From Bigelowiella natans CCMP2755 (taxonomy: Eukaryota; Cercozoa; Chlorarachniophyceae), in contig ADNK01001278.1 of the NCBI GenBank assembly GCA_000320545.1, positions 42,501 through 106,500 on the forward strand: DNA of 64,000 nucleotides. Reading direction: 5' to 3'. Within the stretch, counting starts at the first letter, position 1, and every line of letters begins with the position of its first letter. Positions 37,351 through 49,590 of the stretch are shown one piece after another. The notes under the pieces were generated by a model, which saw nothing but the letters and a program-made list of their open reading frames with translations, was not told where the DNA came from and did not search any database. Both the position numbers and the translations under genes were made by a program.

Positions 37351-38667
37351 TTGTAAGTTACAGTTATGAGTAAACATGTCCGTGTCTGTGTGCATCGCAC
37401 ACCGTATCCCGTGTACGTTCATTTATGCAGGACAATGCACAGGATTTCATAGTATGGCATGTCGAACATGGAGACAATAATATGCTAAGATTACGATCAT
37501 CAATGAGCACGTGGTATATAGACACACTACAGACACAGCCTAGAGCTGCACATAGCATATGACAAGTCTAAAGTATATATTTATTTTCTAAACTGCGTCT
37601 ACGATGTATACGACACACATAGTGCGTGCACGTGCAACGCAACAGTTCATGACAATGCAAGAATGTTAGAATGTGATCGTCATGGCACGCAAATTTGAGG
37701 CTGCATACATTTAAAGACTGCATGAATCCATCATCCATTTATGTAGATAGATTTATATTCATCGTGTTAGCACTCGGCAATGTACACGTTGACACTACGC
37801 ATCACGCACGCCATGTTGCGGCTGCACAGCTAGACAGCTCTAGAGGTCGTGCTAATGCTCTCCTTATAGGTTATGACATTACACAGACGACATCCTATAC
37901 ATTGCATTCACCACCTGCATTAGGATATAGGCATAAATGTTGCATCACAGTCGATGCACGCATGCACTACACTAGTACACATGCAACGCTAGAGCGTCTC
38001 GCATCGACGGCATTGACAAAGTGTTTGTGTAGGAAGGCTAAAAAATATTTTTCACTGCAAAAGTGCACTTCCCTCCTTTTGATGTAGTTAACCTACATTT
38101 ATTAATATGTGCATGCGTGCATGCTTACGTATTTGTGTCGCATGCACTGTGAAGACTGAGACGATGGTTTGACACGGGACAGAATGGACGCTGGCTAAAC
38201 AACTTTCAAGGATTAAAATTTCTAGAACATTGTGCAGAGTCACTTGTTAACAGTCATTCGTGAAGAGTCATTTGCAGACCGCTCGTATCGCACATTTGAA
38301 GGAAATGCTTTCTTACGGAAGTGGAAGAGGAGGAGGGGAAGAAATTAAAGCACCAATACCATCATTGCCATTTCGCATAATTTTGCTGTGTGAGGGCTAA
38401 AAACGGGAAGAAATAGCATGCAACTCCATCCTAGATGCGGAGAGTTGTTAAACCGTTTGGTTTTTATCCCTGCGACAACCAAAATGGAGCAGAAGGACTG
38501 GTGGGTGGGCCCACATCGAATATCGGATAAATACGTCTATCGGTCAACGGGGGAGGAGTAGAACATCCGAGCACTCTCCATTTATATTGCTTCCAGAGAT
38601 GTTGCGTGGGAACACGCTTCCCAGACTGGTGCGTGAGAACTCGCCACTGCAGCATTTTGGAGCTAAG
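37351..38667. other. Gap downstream of the MATE gene
   Basis: No supported exon. Words such as GCATGC, CATG and ACACGT are frequent from 37380 to 38150. The open frame at 37695-38087 has no family match and sits in this biased sequence. Confidence 0.55.
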
Positions 38668-41064
38668 GGGGGCGTCGACTATGAGCATCTTATAAAGAAC
38701 GCTTGGTTCTCGATGGGAATCTGGCAGGTTGTGTGTACATCTGTGGTTGGGCTCTAGGATAGAATCATTGTTTTGTTCTCTTTCTTCCTCCCTATTCCTT
38801 TATGCGTTTCGCATTCGAGTGAAGATGGGTGGTGTGGTGTGGTGTGGTGTGTTGATGCTTTCAAGAAACCACGGCTTCGAAAGGACTGGAACTCCCTCAA
38901 CGATCCGGATGCTACACATATTCGCAGCATGAATGCGTATGTCGAAATTCCTGGACAGCTGCCATCACAATTATCGTCACTACGTGCATGTGATGAATGA
39001 ACTGCTACCGCTCATACCTATCTTTTCCCCAAGTCGCAAAAAAAACCTACACATACCTCGTGATAAATCAATCCGTATCATTACAGCTTCTTCGACACGA
39101 TGTTTGCGATCTCAATCACGCACTTGGGGATAGAGCTGCGTGCAGGTCAAAATCTCAAAGCTCTTCACGATTGGTGCCAGGACTTTGGAATCATCGTGTC
39201 CCTTTGGCTTTGCACTGCCGACTACTCGAGCCGCTTCGACAACGATGATCTTTCGCACAAGATCTTTTGGGGTGTCTACGGAATGGGTACTCTCGGCATG
39301 ATGATGCATACGACTGGCGGATACGAATCTGAAAACGCGAGGTAAAAATATTTAACAATTATACCAAAATCTGCACATACCACACAATATGTGTAAATAT
39401 ATATGTACATATATTTATATTTCATCTGTACTCGCGGATACGTGCGCGCGCTCGAATGGCATTTAGAAAACGTATACAATGAAATAATACGGATGAGCTA
39501 GTAATGATACTCCTTTCGTTTATTCAGCTACTTCAGCCTTTGTCTGGCAGGGATATACCTTCTACTTGCTCTGCATTACTTCCGTAACGCCGTTGCTTTG
39601 CCTCGGTGCACGTTCTTCTGCTCGCTTCTGGGAAGCATTCTTCTGACTTATGCATCTATAGCTTTCTATGGCTATTACTCCAACGCGGATCGCTTCTACA
39701 TGTTTTGGATTCTAGCTTGCGGATACCCTCTCTACCTCGCCGCCACTGTCACTGTTCGTTGGATCGTTGCAAATCTCTGGTACGTTTGGGTTGATGATCT
39801 CTCCCTTTCTTTGTAAATGTAAATAACGACCCCCATTCTTTTTCTGTTTCGCTCCGTTAAGCACGGCTGCACGTGCTATCGTATCTCTCCTCACTATTCA
39901 CTCGAAATACGCGTCTCTTACGACAGGTACCACGGGAATACACGGGATATTGCACATAGACTGGACTTGCCGCTGCACATCGAATTTCACATCAATAGAT
40001 TTTCGTCTTTTGCGATGATGTTGATGAGTCAGATTGCTCTTGCAGTCGCAGTGCACCCTGAACAAGGATTCGACGACAAAAACGGTCTCTACATGGCAGC
40101 CTGTGTGGCGTTCTTTCTACTCATCGCTGTGAAGCTCTTTCTCTTCGATGTCGATTATTTTGATGTTGAGGACCATGCAATACGGCGGTATGCATCATCA
40201 TTTAACACTCAACCACAAGAGATTATCATTGTGGAATTGAGCATGGATGATCTCTCCCTTTCTTTATAAATGTAAATAACGAAATAAGGTCGGTTGAAAC
40301 TGCGCTGGCGTGGCTGATCCTGTTTCCCCTTGGAGTGGGGTGCCTAGCACTCACTGGCTCTGGAATCTGTCTCATGCTGCTTTATGTTGGGAAGTCTATC
40401 AGACAACCCGTTGATGTCCCATTTGCACAAGGGCTGACGTGCAATAGTCTTGCCGCCTTTCTCTGCATCGTATCGCTTCAGGTTGATTATTACTTTACAA
40501 AAGGAAATAACTACGGAAACAATGAGAGTAGAGGGCGGGTGGGGGCATTGGGGATGTTTGTGGGTGGTGGAAATATCAGATGTCAGAGCAAGCTTATTGA
40601 ATTGAAAGGTTGATGAGGAATACCGTTTTGCTCCGATTCCTTCTTCTCATATTCATCAGCGCATTCTACATCGGGTTCCGTACACACGTTTATTAGAAGA
40701 AACGGATCATAAGGCTCAAGCGAGGACAATCTACACTATCCACTACGTTCAGATTGGATGTCAGCTTGCAGCCGCCATGTTCTACGTTATTTTGCAGTCG
40801 TTAGAGGTAACAACAAATGAAATTGATAACAAAATCATTCTGACGACCGACGTGCATTAGTCTCCGTTGTAGTTATTGGTAGTTGCGTTGGGTACGATGT
40901 GACGACTTCTTACTTTTGCACAGTGGTCCTGCCTCTCCGTGATGCTGGTTATTGCAGTCACGTTGATCTCTCTGGTCATGGTTAATCTCATTGACGAGTT
41001 CGTGCTTCTCAATGACGCACATGTGCGGTCTGCGGCAGGAATTACACATGAAGGAAAAGGATGA
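38668..41064 (+). CDS. LtrA-like (low temperature requirement A) membrane protein
   Basis: Confident exons, all in phase: 39087-39341, 39528-39779, 39927-40187, 40289-40481, 40660-40806 and 40924-41064 (stop). Likely earlier exons lie at 38668-38726 and 38873 onward; how they join 39087 is unresolved, so the start is unknown. The first confident exon reads FFDTMFAISITHLGIEL, the hallmark opening helix of the bacterial LtrA family, followed by DYSSRFDNDDL. Six or more further hydrophobic segments follow, with LPLHIEFHINRFSSF at the position of the conserved H-E/R motif. LtrA was named for cold growth in Listeria; its biochemical role is not established, and none is claimed here. Two introns share a nearly identical 37-base piece. 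Confidence 0.75.
39793..39829 (+). repeat. Shared intronic element, copy 1
   Basis: 37 bases inside intron 39780-39926 of the LtrA-like gene. They match copy 2 at 40246-40282 at 36 of 37 positions. The core is CTCTCCCTTTCTTTGTAAAT. Confidence 0.88.
40246..40282 (+). repeat. Shared intronic element, copy 2
   Basis: Second copy, in intron 40188-40288 of the same gene. It ends six bases before the acceptor, while copy 1 lies near the donor, so the introns as a whole are not simple duplicates. Confidence 0.88.
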
Positions 41065-42762
41065 ACAATGGCATCTTCAGGTCATCAAAATTTCTGCACC
41101 TGCTAGGGCTCATGCACTACTTTATCTAGGCCGTTCACCTGCCTTACAGCCTAGAACTGTTACACTTGGCATAAAGTTGACCAACATTTGTGATCGCTGT
41201 TGTTGCGTTTGTAGTAGTTGCATTCGCAGGTCATTTGGCCATGTTTATATGACATGTTTGCACAAATGTGATGCATGCATGTCATTTTGGGCAGACAGCG
41301 AAGCGTTGGCGCATCGCAGAAATGTGGCTACAGTCAAGTGATATAGTGAGCGCACCCCACCAGCCTGGAGAGCTAGCCCATTAGCGACCAAACGCTTGAC
41401 ATGAAGGCGATGCTCAAATTGACACAATCTAACAAATGACTGTGAATTGAAGCTGTTCCCTGTGCACACACACAATCACTGTCAATGTTGATGATTCACT
41501 GGTCACCCAACGCAACACAAACATGAACTTGCCTCTCTAGCTCTGACGAGGGTTCCCACAATGGATTGCAAAAAGAGGGATCGATGGGTCTGCCTTGACC
41601 GCGTGTGTCTTTGTGATCGAACTCTCGCCGCCACGTCCACGGTGGACGTCACTTTGCTGCACTGCTGGGCTGGCTCTGACAACTTGTTCTGCCAATTCGT
41701 TCATTGTCAGCAGTTGTCACTTCGTGCGGATGCGATGCGTGCACGTGGCACGTCCAGACCTGGAAACGTGGCCGCACCCCAGCAATGACCCCATTCACTT
41801 TTCCCTGTCATTGAAAATTGAGGAGTCGTGCAGGAACAAGCGTGACATGGCCACGTTTCGACCTGTGCACAGAACTGACCGAGGTCGGAGCGCACGCACG
41901 TGTGGATGTGATCGTGGCGTCGATGTTGCTCGACATCAGATTCGATGCCAATGTCGGGTGTGCAGATCTTGAGTTTGAGCGACTCAGGACGTTTGGCAAT
42001 GTGGCAGTTGGTTTCCTGGTGTGCCTGTTCGGAACACATGAATGGTCACATGGCTTTCACTTGGGATCGATGGTCTGGATGAAGCTCCACTGGATCTGCA
42101 TCGTTGATCTGGTTTCTGTCAGAATGGTCAGAATCAGTGCACATTGGAATGGGAGCCACCTAGTGGTTTGTTCTCTGTTGGATCACTCATGACATTCATC
42201 ATTGATAGCAGATCAATGGCTAACAAGAGTCATCAGATCCTTCATGATGCCCTACAGCCCACATCTGTGTTGACATTTGCACCGCTCCAGCGCTCCTCAG
42301 AGTTGCATTTCGCCACGATCCTCAAATTCAGCGGTGATCCCGTCAATCATAGATGATTTTCCATAATCTCCATATTCCCTTCCATTTTTATGGTGCGACA
42401 TGAACAATACTTCGTCGCAAAAAGGTGCCATCAAATATGGATTGAGGGAAGAACAGAACAAAACAGAACACTGCCGATGTGGCGCCCGATCCTTTACGCC
42501 CTACCATGAACTAAGGGCATCCACCTTCAATTCATTCTAAGGTAGGCATCATTCGCGTTTGGTACATGATGAAATGTGTTTGAAGGGTGCATACTTGTTC
42601 CCTTGGTTATTATCAGAAACGTAGGGTAGCGATGATGGAAACTGAGCTTGGATGGCTCATGGCAAAGAAGAATGGCTGTCGTTTTAATCTTATAAATGTA
42701 GTTTTGGTCTTTATTATCACTTTCTGGGGTAGAATCATATATTTTTCGCTATGTAATCATAG
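41065..42762. other. Gap downstream of the LtrA-like gene
   Basis: Mostly gene-free with TGCA/CATG/CACGTG words, densest at 41190-41800. A weak possible start exon for the next gene lies at 42631-42700 (MMETELGWLMAKKNG), but its phase does not fit exon 42763. Confidence 0.5.
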
Positions 42763-43382
42763 GCGGTGGCTTTTTCTGGACTCGCTTTGCTGCTAACTTT
42801 CGAAACTTGGACTACAAAGTCTTCCTCATGCCCATCTTCACACACATCAACCAATTTAGATTATCAGAGTATAAATATGCAACCTTCTATGTTTCTGTCG
42901 AGAAGAGAGGGGTTGTTGGGCCTCGCACCATACGATGGTATGCATTGGAACAATGGTTTCGGCAGCAACTGGAGGGGCAATGAGGTATAACCGTTGTTTC
43001 ATTTTCGAAATGGAGGATAGGACATCCTCCGTCGTATTCGTCATGAGTTATTGTATAATCCTGCAGGATTCTCAGCGCTTTCCTCCGTGGATGGCCCTTC
43101 CTAAACCGCTATCACGAGGCAGAAGCAGAGACAATAGCGGCGGTGGAGACCACAAGAAACAAGGAAAAAATGCAAAGCAAGAAGACCAGCTTACTGCTGG
43201 CAATCGGAATGACGTTGACAACGACCACAGCGAAGGTGGTTCTAGGGGAGGTGGTAATGTTTGGCAGTCATTCAAGATGTTCATGAAGGAGGCCTCGAAG
43301 AAGTGAGTCCCTCACCCATACATACCTGTATCCAGTGATGGTTCTATGTGCATAATGATGTCACATGAAATTCAAATGTAAT

Positions 43383-43472
<90 letters not shown>

Positions 43473-44243
43473 CTGAATTAGGGAAGGAGAGAAAAAAAGA
43501 AAATGGAAAAGTAAGAGATAAAATGTGTGTTCATATATGTGTCACTTTGTTTAACTGAACAAAACTTGTGTCCACAACCTCGCTTTCTTTCTCATGGTAT
43601 CCTCCTCCTGCTAGGTGGATTCGTGTAGCCAGTTTCATCGCGTTCTGGTACTGCGTGGTAAGTATGTTTTGCGCAAACCTCTGCATCGAGTTGACATGCC
43701 TTTTTCAGGTAACTCCCATTCGAGTAGTGTTAAGCCTCGGACTGAAAGCTGCGACCCACTTCGTTGTTCTGCACTACATCCTCAACAATATTATTGGGGT
43801 AATTTGACAAGAAAAGCGCTGTATAGAATATAAAAGAGAAAAGTAAAAATTGATGCTCAGGTACCCTTTCACCCTGAGGACATCGTAAAGTCGGCTGTCA
43901 ACTCTGTAATCTGGGCTGTCGCGCCTTTGCGGTAGTAGCCGAATTTGGAAGCCGAACTAGTGAACATCAAAGTAATTTATGAATCTCTCTCAGGATGCTG
44001 GCTATGTTTCTGCTTCGCTGGACGAAAATGGGACAAGAACTTGAGACAACGGGAGACGGTAGCAATGTATTGAGAAAAACACGACGGGAGATGCTCAACC
44101 TTTTTAAGAAACCATCAGCGATGTATCCAGGCTTCGATGAGAATTCGAAATCTCCGAGTTCTACAAGGTTTGATTCCGAATTACTTGATTACTGGAGTGA
44201 GAAGCAGGCTTCTAGTGATGGTAGCATGAAAACTGGAAAATGA
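42763..44243 (+). CDS. Membrane protein of unknown function
   Basis: Exons at 42763-about 42989, 43067-43302, 43615-43657, 43709-43798, 43861-43931 and 43994-44243 (stop). From 43067 on, all phases agree. The first exon is clearly coding by its look (DYKVFLMPIFTHINQF, then KYATFYVSVEKRGVVG). However, its frame meets a stop one base before the best donor, so its junction to 43067 is not solved. The second exon is hydrophilic, rich in Gly, Asp, Lys and Asn. Hydrophobic segments follow (WIRVASFIAFWYCVV; VVLSLGLKAATHFVVLHYIL; VNSVIWAVAPLRMLAMFLL). A charged tail ends the protein. I do not recognise the family. The upstream gene is also a multi-span membrane protein on the same strand, but I see no evidence they are one gene. 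Confidence 0.6.
43386..43465. repeat. CA then GA dinucleotide run
   Basis: CA repeats (43386-43420) followed by GA repeats (to about 43465), in the intron 43303-43614. Confidence 0.92.
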
Positions 44244-46157
44244 TGAATAACTCTAACATTACAAAGCTATGGAAATGCCTTCATGGCCGTTGCAAAGTAG
44301 TTTTATGCGCATTAGCTAACCAGCATCCACTACGCCATTCCAATTGCATGTCGCTGCAATCTAGCAGTGAGCGCCGAACAGAACAATCGCAAATCGCATC
44401 GGCGTCGCTTGCAGCGATCTCACGTGCACACTAATCGCTCGGCAGTCGCGTGCGTGCACGTTCTAGTGTTGGCATGTGCACATGTGCACACACATGCTAG
44501 CATGGAGATCTCGAAAAAACATGCCGATGCTGTACAGATGCGACAGATGAATTCCATGGAATCACAAACCTTGAAAAGGATTTTGGGACTGCCTAGATCC
44601 ATTTCCAATGAAGTCCCCCATGTTCTCACTGGTGCACTGCCACCACGGTCCAGACAATGTCGAACAAAAGTGCAATGCGCCAAATCTTGGTTGCGCACCA
44701 ATGCTTGCTCAGCTTGGATTGACAATGGTGATCGACGGACATGCACCAAACGAAGAAATGCACAATTGGAGTGGTTTTCACATTGAGATCGAATGTACGA
44801 AACCAAAAATCCTGGAATAAAGTGTCTTTGTTTCGCCGGCTCAGCTCAATCACAGACGGCCTACCAGATGATACACTTCCCACCATTCGAACGACAAGAG
44901 CAGCACTCAAAAAAGATCTCAAAAAGCATCGTCACAAAATGATCAAACCTTCTGCTCTCTCTGCCTTTGAAGAAGAATGTGTCTGGTGATTTGACAAGAG
45001 CCACCTAGCTCAAAAATCTTGGGTTCCTTCCATCGATCCTCTCAAATCACTGGCATTGGATCAAAATTGTCAAGCATTGCATTCACGTGGATCTCTGCTA
45101 GACCTGGGGATGCGTGCCATCTGTGGGGTCGGCAATCTTGTGTGCTTGCGAAATTCACGTTGTCCCGAATCATTCATCCATTCGTTCTAGTGTTGTACGT
45201 TTGATGTCCAATGCTCACTTGTCACGTTCTGGAGTCCAGAACAACTGGAGTCAGACTGAAACCTGGTTGTTGATCAAATATACAAATCTCTGTGACAGTG
45301 TTGCTTGTGTTTCTCTGCCATTGACATCGTTTGATCTTGCCATTGCTGGCAGTTTTGCTTCTTGTGCCACTTGTTGTTGTCCATTTGCTGGAGGTGCTGC
45401 TGGTGGTGGCTAGGTGGTGGTGGTCTTGCCTTGCAGGCACATGGATCGCATGAGTTTCAAAGTCATCTAGTCATTCTAGCACCATTGCGTTCAAATGAGT
45501 AGCATTCGTTGAGTGAAAGCCACTATTTGCATTCGAATGAACATGTTGCAAACGTGTTCGATTTCAACTATTCGTTGCCGGCGTACTGTGCTGCTAGCTA
45601 GCTAGCCTGCTTGCGCCGCCTAGCCGCCGCGGGCAGCCACGCAAAGAAGTCAGTGCGTAGCGTATTAGAGTCTTGCGCGCGTGCATAGTCTTCCCGCGTA
45701 TAACATCTGCCATGACACATATAGCGTACATAAGCGTACATAAAAAATGCAAGTAACATAGCCGCAGCCGGCTATCAGAGCTAGGTACTGTGCTTCTTCG
45801 CAGATTATTGTATCAGGTAAAACATATTGTGACATTCAAATTTGTTTTCCTACAGCTACCTGCTGGTTTAGCTGTCAAAGGGAACTACGATACAGTGGGC
45901 TGGGCTACGATAGCTATTAAGTTGTATTAGAGCTTCTCGCAATATGACTATCTAGCTCATTACCTCAATATGCTCAATTCTAATATCTAGACCAGTACTT
46001 TCTTATTTGGGTCTAGTACAACTGAGGATTTTTTCGCATTCTTGGCCTCTGCGGTTGACTTCACTATCGTTTATACTCATAGGCATCATAATATTTTACA
46101 CAAAGAAGATACTTTCAATATGATAAGGATCCGACTACTGTTACAATTTTTTCTAAT
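44244..46157. other. Palindrome-rich gap between convergent gene ends
   Basis: This separates the 3' ends of the membrane protein gene and the basic-protein gene. It is rich in TGCA, CATG and CTAG words. It has one exact CATGCTAGCATG at 44493-44504 and a GCTAGC run near 45593-45606. Open frames at 44367-44786 and 44420-44806 lie on opposite strands of the same biased DNA and are not supported. From about 45790 the sequence turns AT-rich. Confidence 0.65.
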
Positions 46158-48008
46158 CTATACTTTTGACGAAGTAACTAAATTGAGAGGACGGCGAGAC
46201 TGCTTTGAGTCTGTCTGATTCCTGTCATTGTCATCCTTGAAGGAAGGTGACGATAAGTTTGGATATCTTGGATTTGGTCTAACAAGCTGCTCTGATTTGC
46301 CTGTCTGCTTCGTGAATTTCACTAAACTTTTGCCAGTAACGAAGATATTAAAGTTTTCGTTCTGTTGTCTGCCATCGTTTTCTTTCCCAGACTTGACATC
46401 AGAATCCGAAAGGGTTTCGGTCGCATATCTAAGACGAGCTACTCGTCCATCTACAAAACCAGCTGCTCGCTTCTCTTCATCTAACGATATGGAGTTCAAG
46501 CCGTTCGCCCAGTAGTCCGGAGATGGAGGGTGCGAGACATTGAATGTCTAGTATTATGTGCGTGTTTTAGAACTTAGGCATAATATTGGTCATATATGTA
46601 AACATTGGTCTTACCATAAATGAGCGTGCAGATTTACGCGGCGCCTTTCGACGAGGCTGCGGAGAGAGCGTGAAGGCGTTTATGTTGCTGAACTTTTATG
46701 TTGCCTTTATGTTGCCGAACTAAAATCCCTTCTATACAAAGGCGGCAAAATGATTAGCAAACTAGAATCAAAAAGATATTGATTATATAACTTTCGGGAG
46801 GTACCTTTGATGGGCCTTTCTGGGAAAAGCTCAGTTTGGAAGATTCCTGAAAGAAGACACTCCGTATAAATCATGCTACGTTTGTAACTAGGTAAAATAA
46901 TTACCTTGCCCGTACGATACAAATCGTATCTGAACTATTGATTAGTTTTTATGATTGAACCCTGCCGTAACCTCTCTCACTTGAGATTGATAAAAAAGAA
47001 ATGAGAGGGGGAGGGCTTTGCAAGCAAGGAGGCAAGCGAGTCTTTTTCAGAACTGAACGATGTATTAAAGAAAAGCTACATAACCAAGATGAACTGATGA
47101 TTGATGGATACGACTAGCGAGATATTATATAACACGACTATAAATGGGTAACATATTTTACGAATGATGCAAGATGTCATTCATTACACCGAATTACTTC
47201 GAGTATGCTGTAAGACCCAATCTAGCAACAGCATTTATCCTTATGATAATAGAAAATTATTCAGTTTCAAGACTTGATAGCTACCTGAGTTGATAAAATT
47301 ATGGGGGAATTATCAGGTAATAACGTTGTACACTTTTATTTTGGTATGAATAGCATTATAAATATACCTTCTTTTAAAAGCATCGACGAAATATCATGTA
47401 GAAAAATGTTTTGTGTCGTAGAGGAAAGATAAATTCCTTTGCTCAAAATTTATCATTATATTTCATCGGGAAGCGAAGTGGCCGGCGCTTACGACTGTTG
47501 ACAGACTGGCTGCCGAGAAAGTGTGTTGTGCAGCAAAATAATAATTTATTTTTATGGAAAATATTAAAACGTGAAAGGGACTCCTGGGATAAACATGGCA
47601 TTTTTGTAAAAAACCTGACTCCGTCTGTCCTTCAGATACCTAATTTTCCTTGATTTAAGCCCTGTTTTGAGCCGATATTTTTCAAAGCATTGTTGAAAAG
47701 AGGTGGCGAGTTTCTCATAAAAGGAGGTGGATTTCTCATGAAGAGCAAAATTTAGAACTCAGAAAAAGAAAATCCTCCTACGTAAGTATGATTGGTTAGA
47801 CTATAATAGTCTTGATTGATTTGACAAGATTTTTGACTAGTTTTCCAGGAGCATCGCAATCTTTTCCCCGAGGTGAATTCCAGACTATTTACCAGCATTT
47901 TATCATCTCGGTAATCGATTTCACTCAGGAATGCCCTGTTGCATATGCCCTTCGGAATCCAAAGATCTGTTAATATCGAGATGGGTTCCGAAAGAGGCAC
48001 GATACTTG
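46158..48008 (-). CDS. Unknown basic, probably disordered protein
   Basis: Exons, 5' to 3': a probable one at about 48008-47903, then 46846-46805, 46656-46615 and 46547-46158 (stop). The last three join in phase 0. More exons must lie between 47903 and 46846 (one possible piece ends near 46907). The C-terminal part contains a basic patch (RRKAPRKSARSFM) and a run with PDYWANGLNSISLDEEKRAA. It is otherwise rich in Ser, Asn, Lys and Asp, as in a disordered protein. I do not recognise it. Its 5' end faces the Rho-like gene across roughly 230 bases. Confidence 0.5.
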
Positions 48009-48234
48009 TTCTGAGTTAGAATTAAATCAATACGGAGAATAACTGTAAAATAATATGAAATTTAGTAACTTTCCTGAATTTATACTCTAATAATGTCGTT
48101 ACAGAGTAAGAAAACGATAGAAACAAATGGTTATTTTTGCGATAAAAATCATCCAGAATTTTGTTCGATTTGTAAGGGTATAAAACTGACCACCACATCC
48201 TTGATCCAATGAATGGCTTACGTTGAGAAAAGCA

Positions 48235-49087
48235 ATGGATTCTGTTAAGGCAGTCGTGATAGGAAATTCAGGAGTGGGAAAGACCGCAATGCAACTGAAG
48301 CTGGTTCAAGATTACTTCCCGCACGAGCATGTTCCTACGGTGCGCAATTATTTGCAAAGTTGCCCTTCTTTTCTCTTTTGCACTTGGAAGATCTGATTCA
48401 CAATATTTCAGACTTTCGAAATTTATCAAGCAGGGATGCTCTGTAAGTCTCAGGTATTAAGTAGGACTGAGATGGAAATAGATTAAGGAAAAAGTTAATG
48501 AGGGGGAGGAAGGAGGAGGGGAGAAGGAGATGATATTCATGACTAGTTTGCCAATCATCAGCTTGTACAGCTAAACCTCTGGGATCTCGGCGGTAAAAGA
48601 GATGGAAACACTCTTCTTATGTTAGAAAACCAAGCTCTTCGGGTACAAAATCCTGTATTTATTTTTCCCCAAGGAACGTAACCGATCTCCCATGTTAGTC
48701 GATGGCAGGTGCAATGCTTAGCCAACGCAAGAATGAGATGGTCAAGATCTTAAGCGAGCACTTATGTGAGTTTGAAAAAGGGGTTATAAGTACTATAGCT
48801 GGATACAGTGTCCAGGTACTACATAATCAATTAATTTTCAGTCTCATACAATTTTAACATCCATTATGACAATTTTAACATCCATTATGTGAAGGTGAGC
48901 ATCCACGAAGTAGTCTATCCAAAAGCGGACGTGTTCGTACTGTGCTATTCTCTTAGCGACGAAGCTAGTTTGAAGGTGTCTTATGATACTGTAGAAACGT
49001 AGACAATATACTAGAAATATATATAATATTATAGAATAAACATAGTCTTATGTATTCTTATAAATATATTTAAATACAAAGTCTTCT

Positions 49088-49167
<80 letters not shown>

Positions 49168-49590
49168 TCATTTCAAAATGACTTTCTTCATCCAGAGCTT
49201 GTTAGAAGACTGGGGACCTGAAATACAACGCTGGTATCCAAATGTACCTAGAGTGCTTATGGGTCTGAGGGAAGACGAAGAGAATAAAAGTCCTCTAAAT
49301 TTTTACTTATCTTATTGCCATAACTTCATGAAAAATATTTTGTACGCTCAGCAATACCTCTTAAACTCATTGAAGAGGTAGTCAATGCTTTGGACGTCAC
49401 GGAGCATCTTAACTTCCGCCTTTCTGCAAAACACTGCAATACGGTTCGGTTAACCTCTCGTAAGAGTAATGATGGAACTTATTCTCGTAATTCAATACAT
49501 TCTCAGAATGACATCGCGGAAAAGTTTTTAAAAATGATTGGCCATGTTCTTCAATGCCGGCGATCGAATGTCTTAAGAGGGAAAACTTAA
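48235..49590 (+). CDS. Atypical Rho-like small GTPase
   Basis: Exons 48235-48339, 48412-48453, 48562-48642, 48699-48765 and 48842-48975 join in phase. A further exon starts at 49196, and the frame ending at 49590 is its continuation after an unresolved short intron (about 49290-49350). The start is MDSVKAVVIGNSGVGKTAMQ, a complete P-loop. FPHEHVPT resembles switch I of Rho proteins. VQLNLWDLGGKRDG is the switch II strand, but Lys replaces the catalytic Gln. VVYPKADVFVLCYSLSDEASL and WGPEIQRWYPNVPRVLMG follow the Rho fold. The TKxD/NKxD guanine motif is not seen (MGLREDEE instead) and there is no C-terminal CaaX box. An extra loop of about 40 residues precedes the DVFVLCYS strand. It is likely a regulatory GTPase with weak or no hydrolysis; this is inferred from the motifs. 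Confidence 0.78.
49096..49168. repeat. CT then GT run in the Rho-like gene
   Basis: CT repeats (49096-49139) followed by GT repeats (to about 49167), in the intron just before the acceptor at 49195. Confidence 0.92.
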
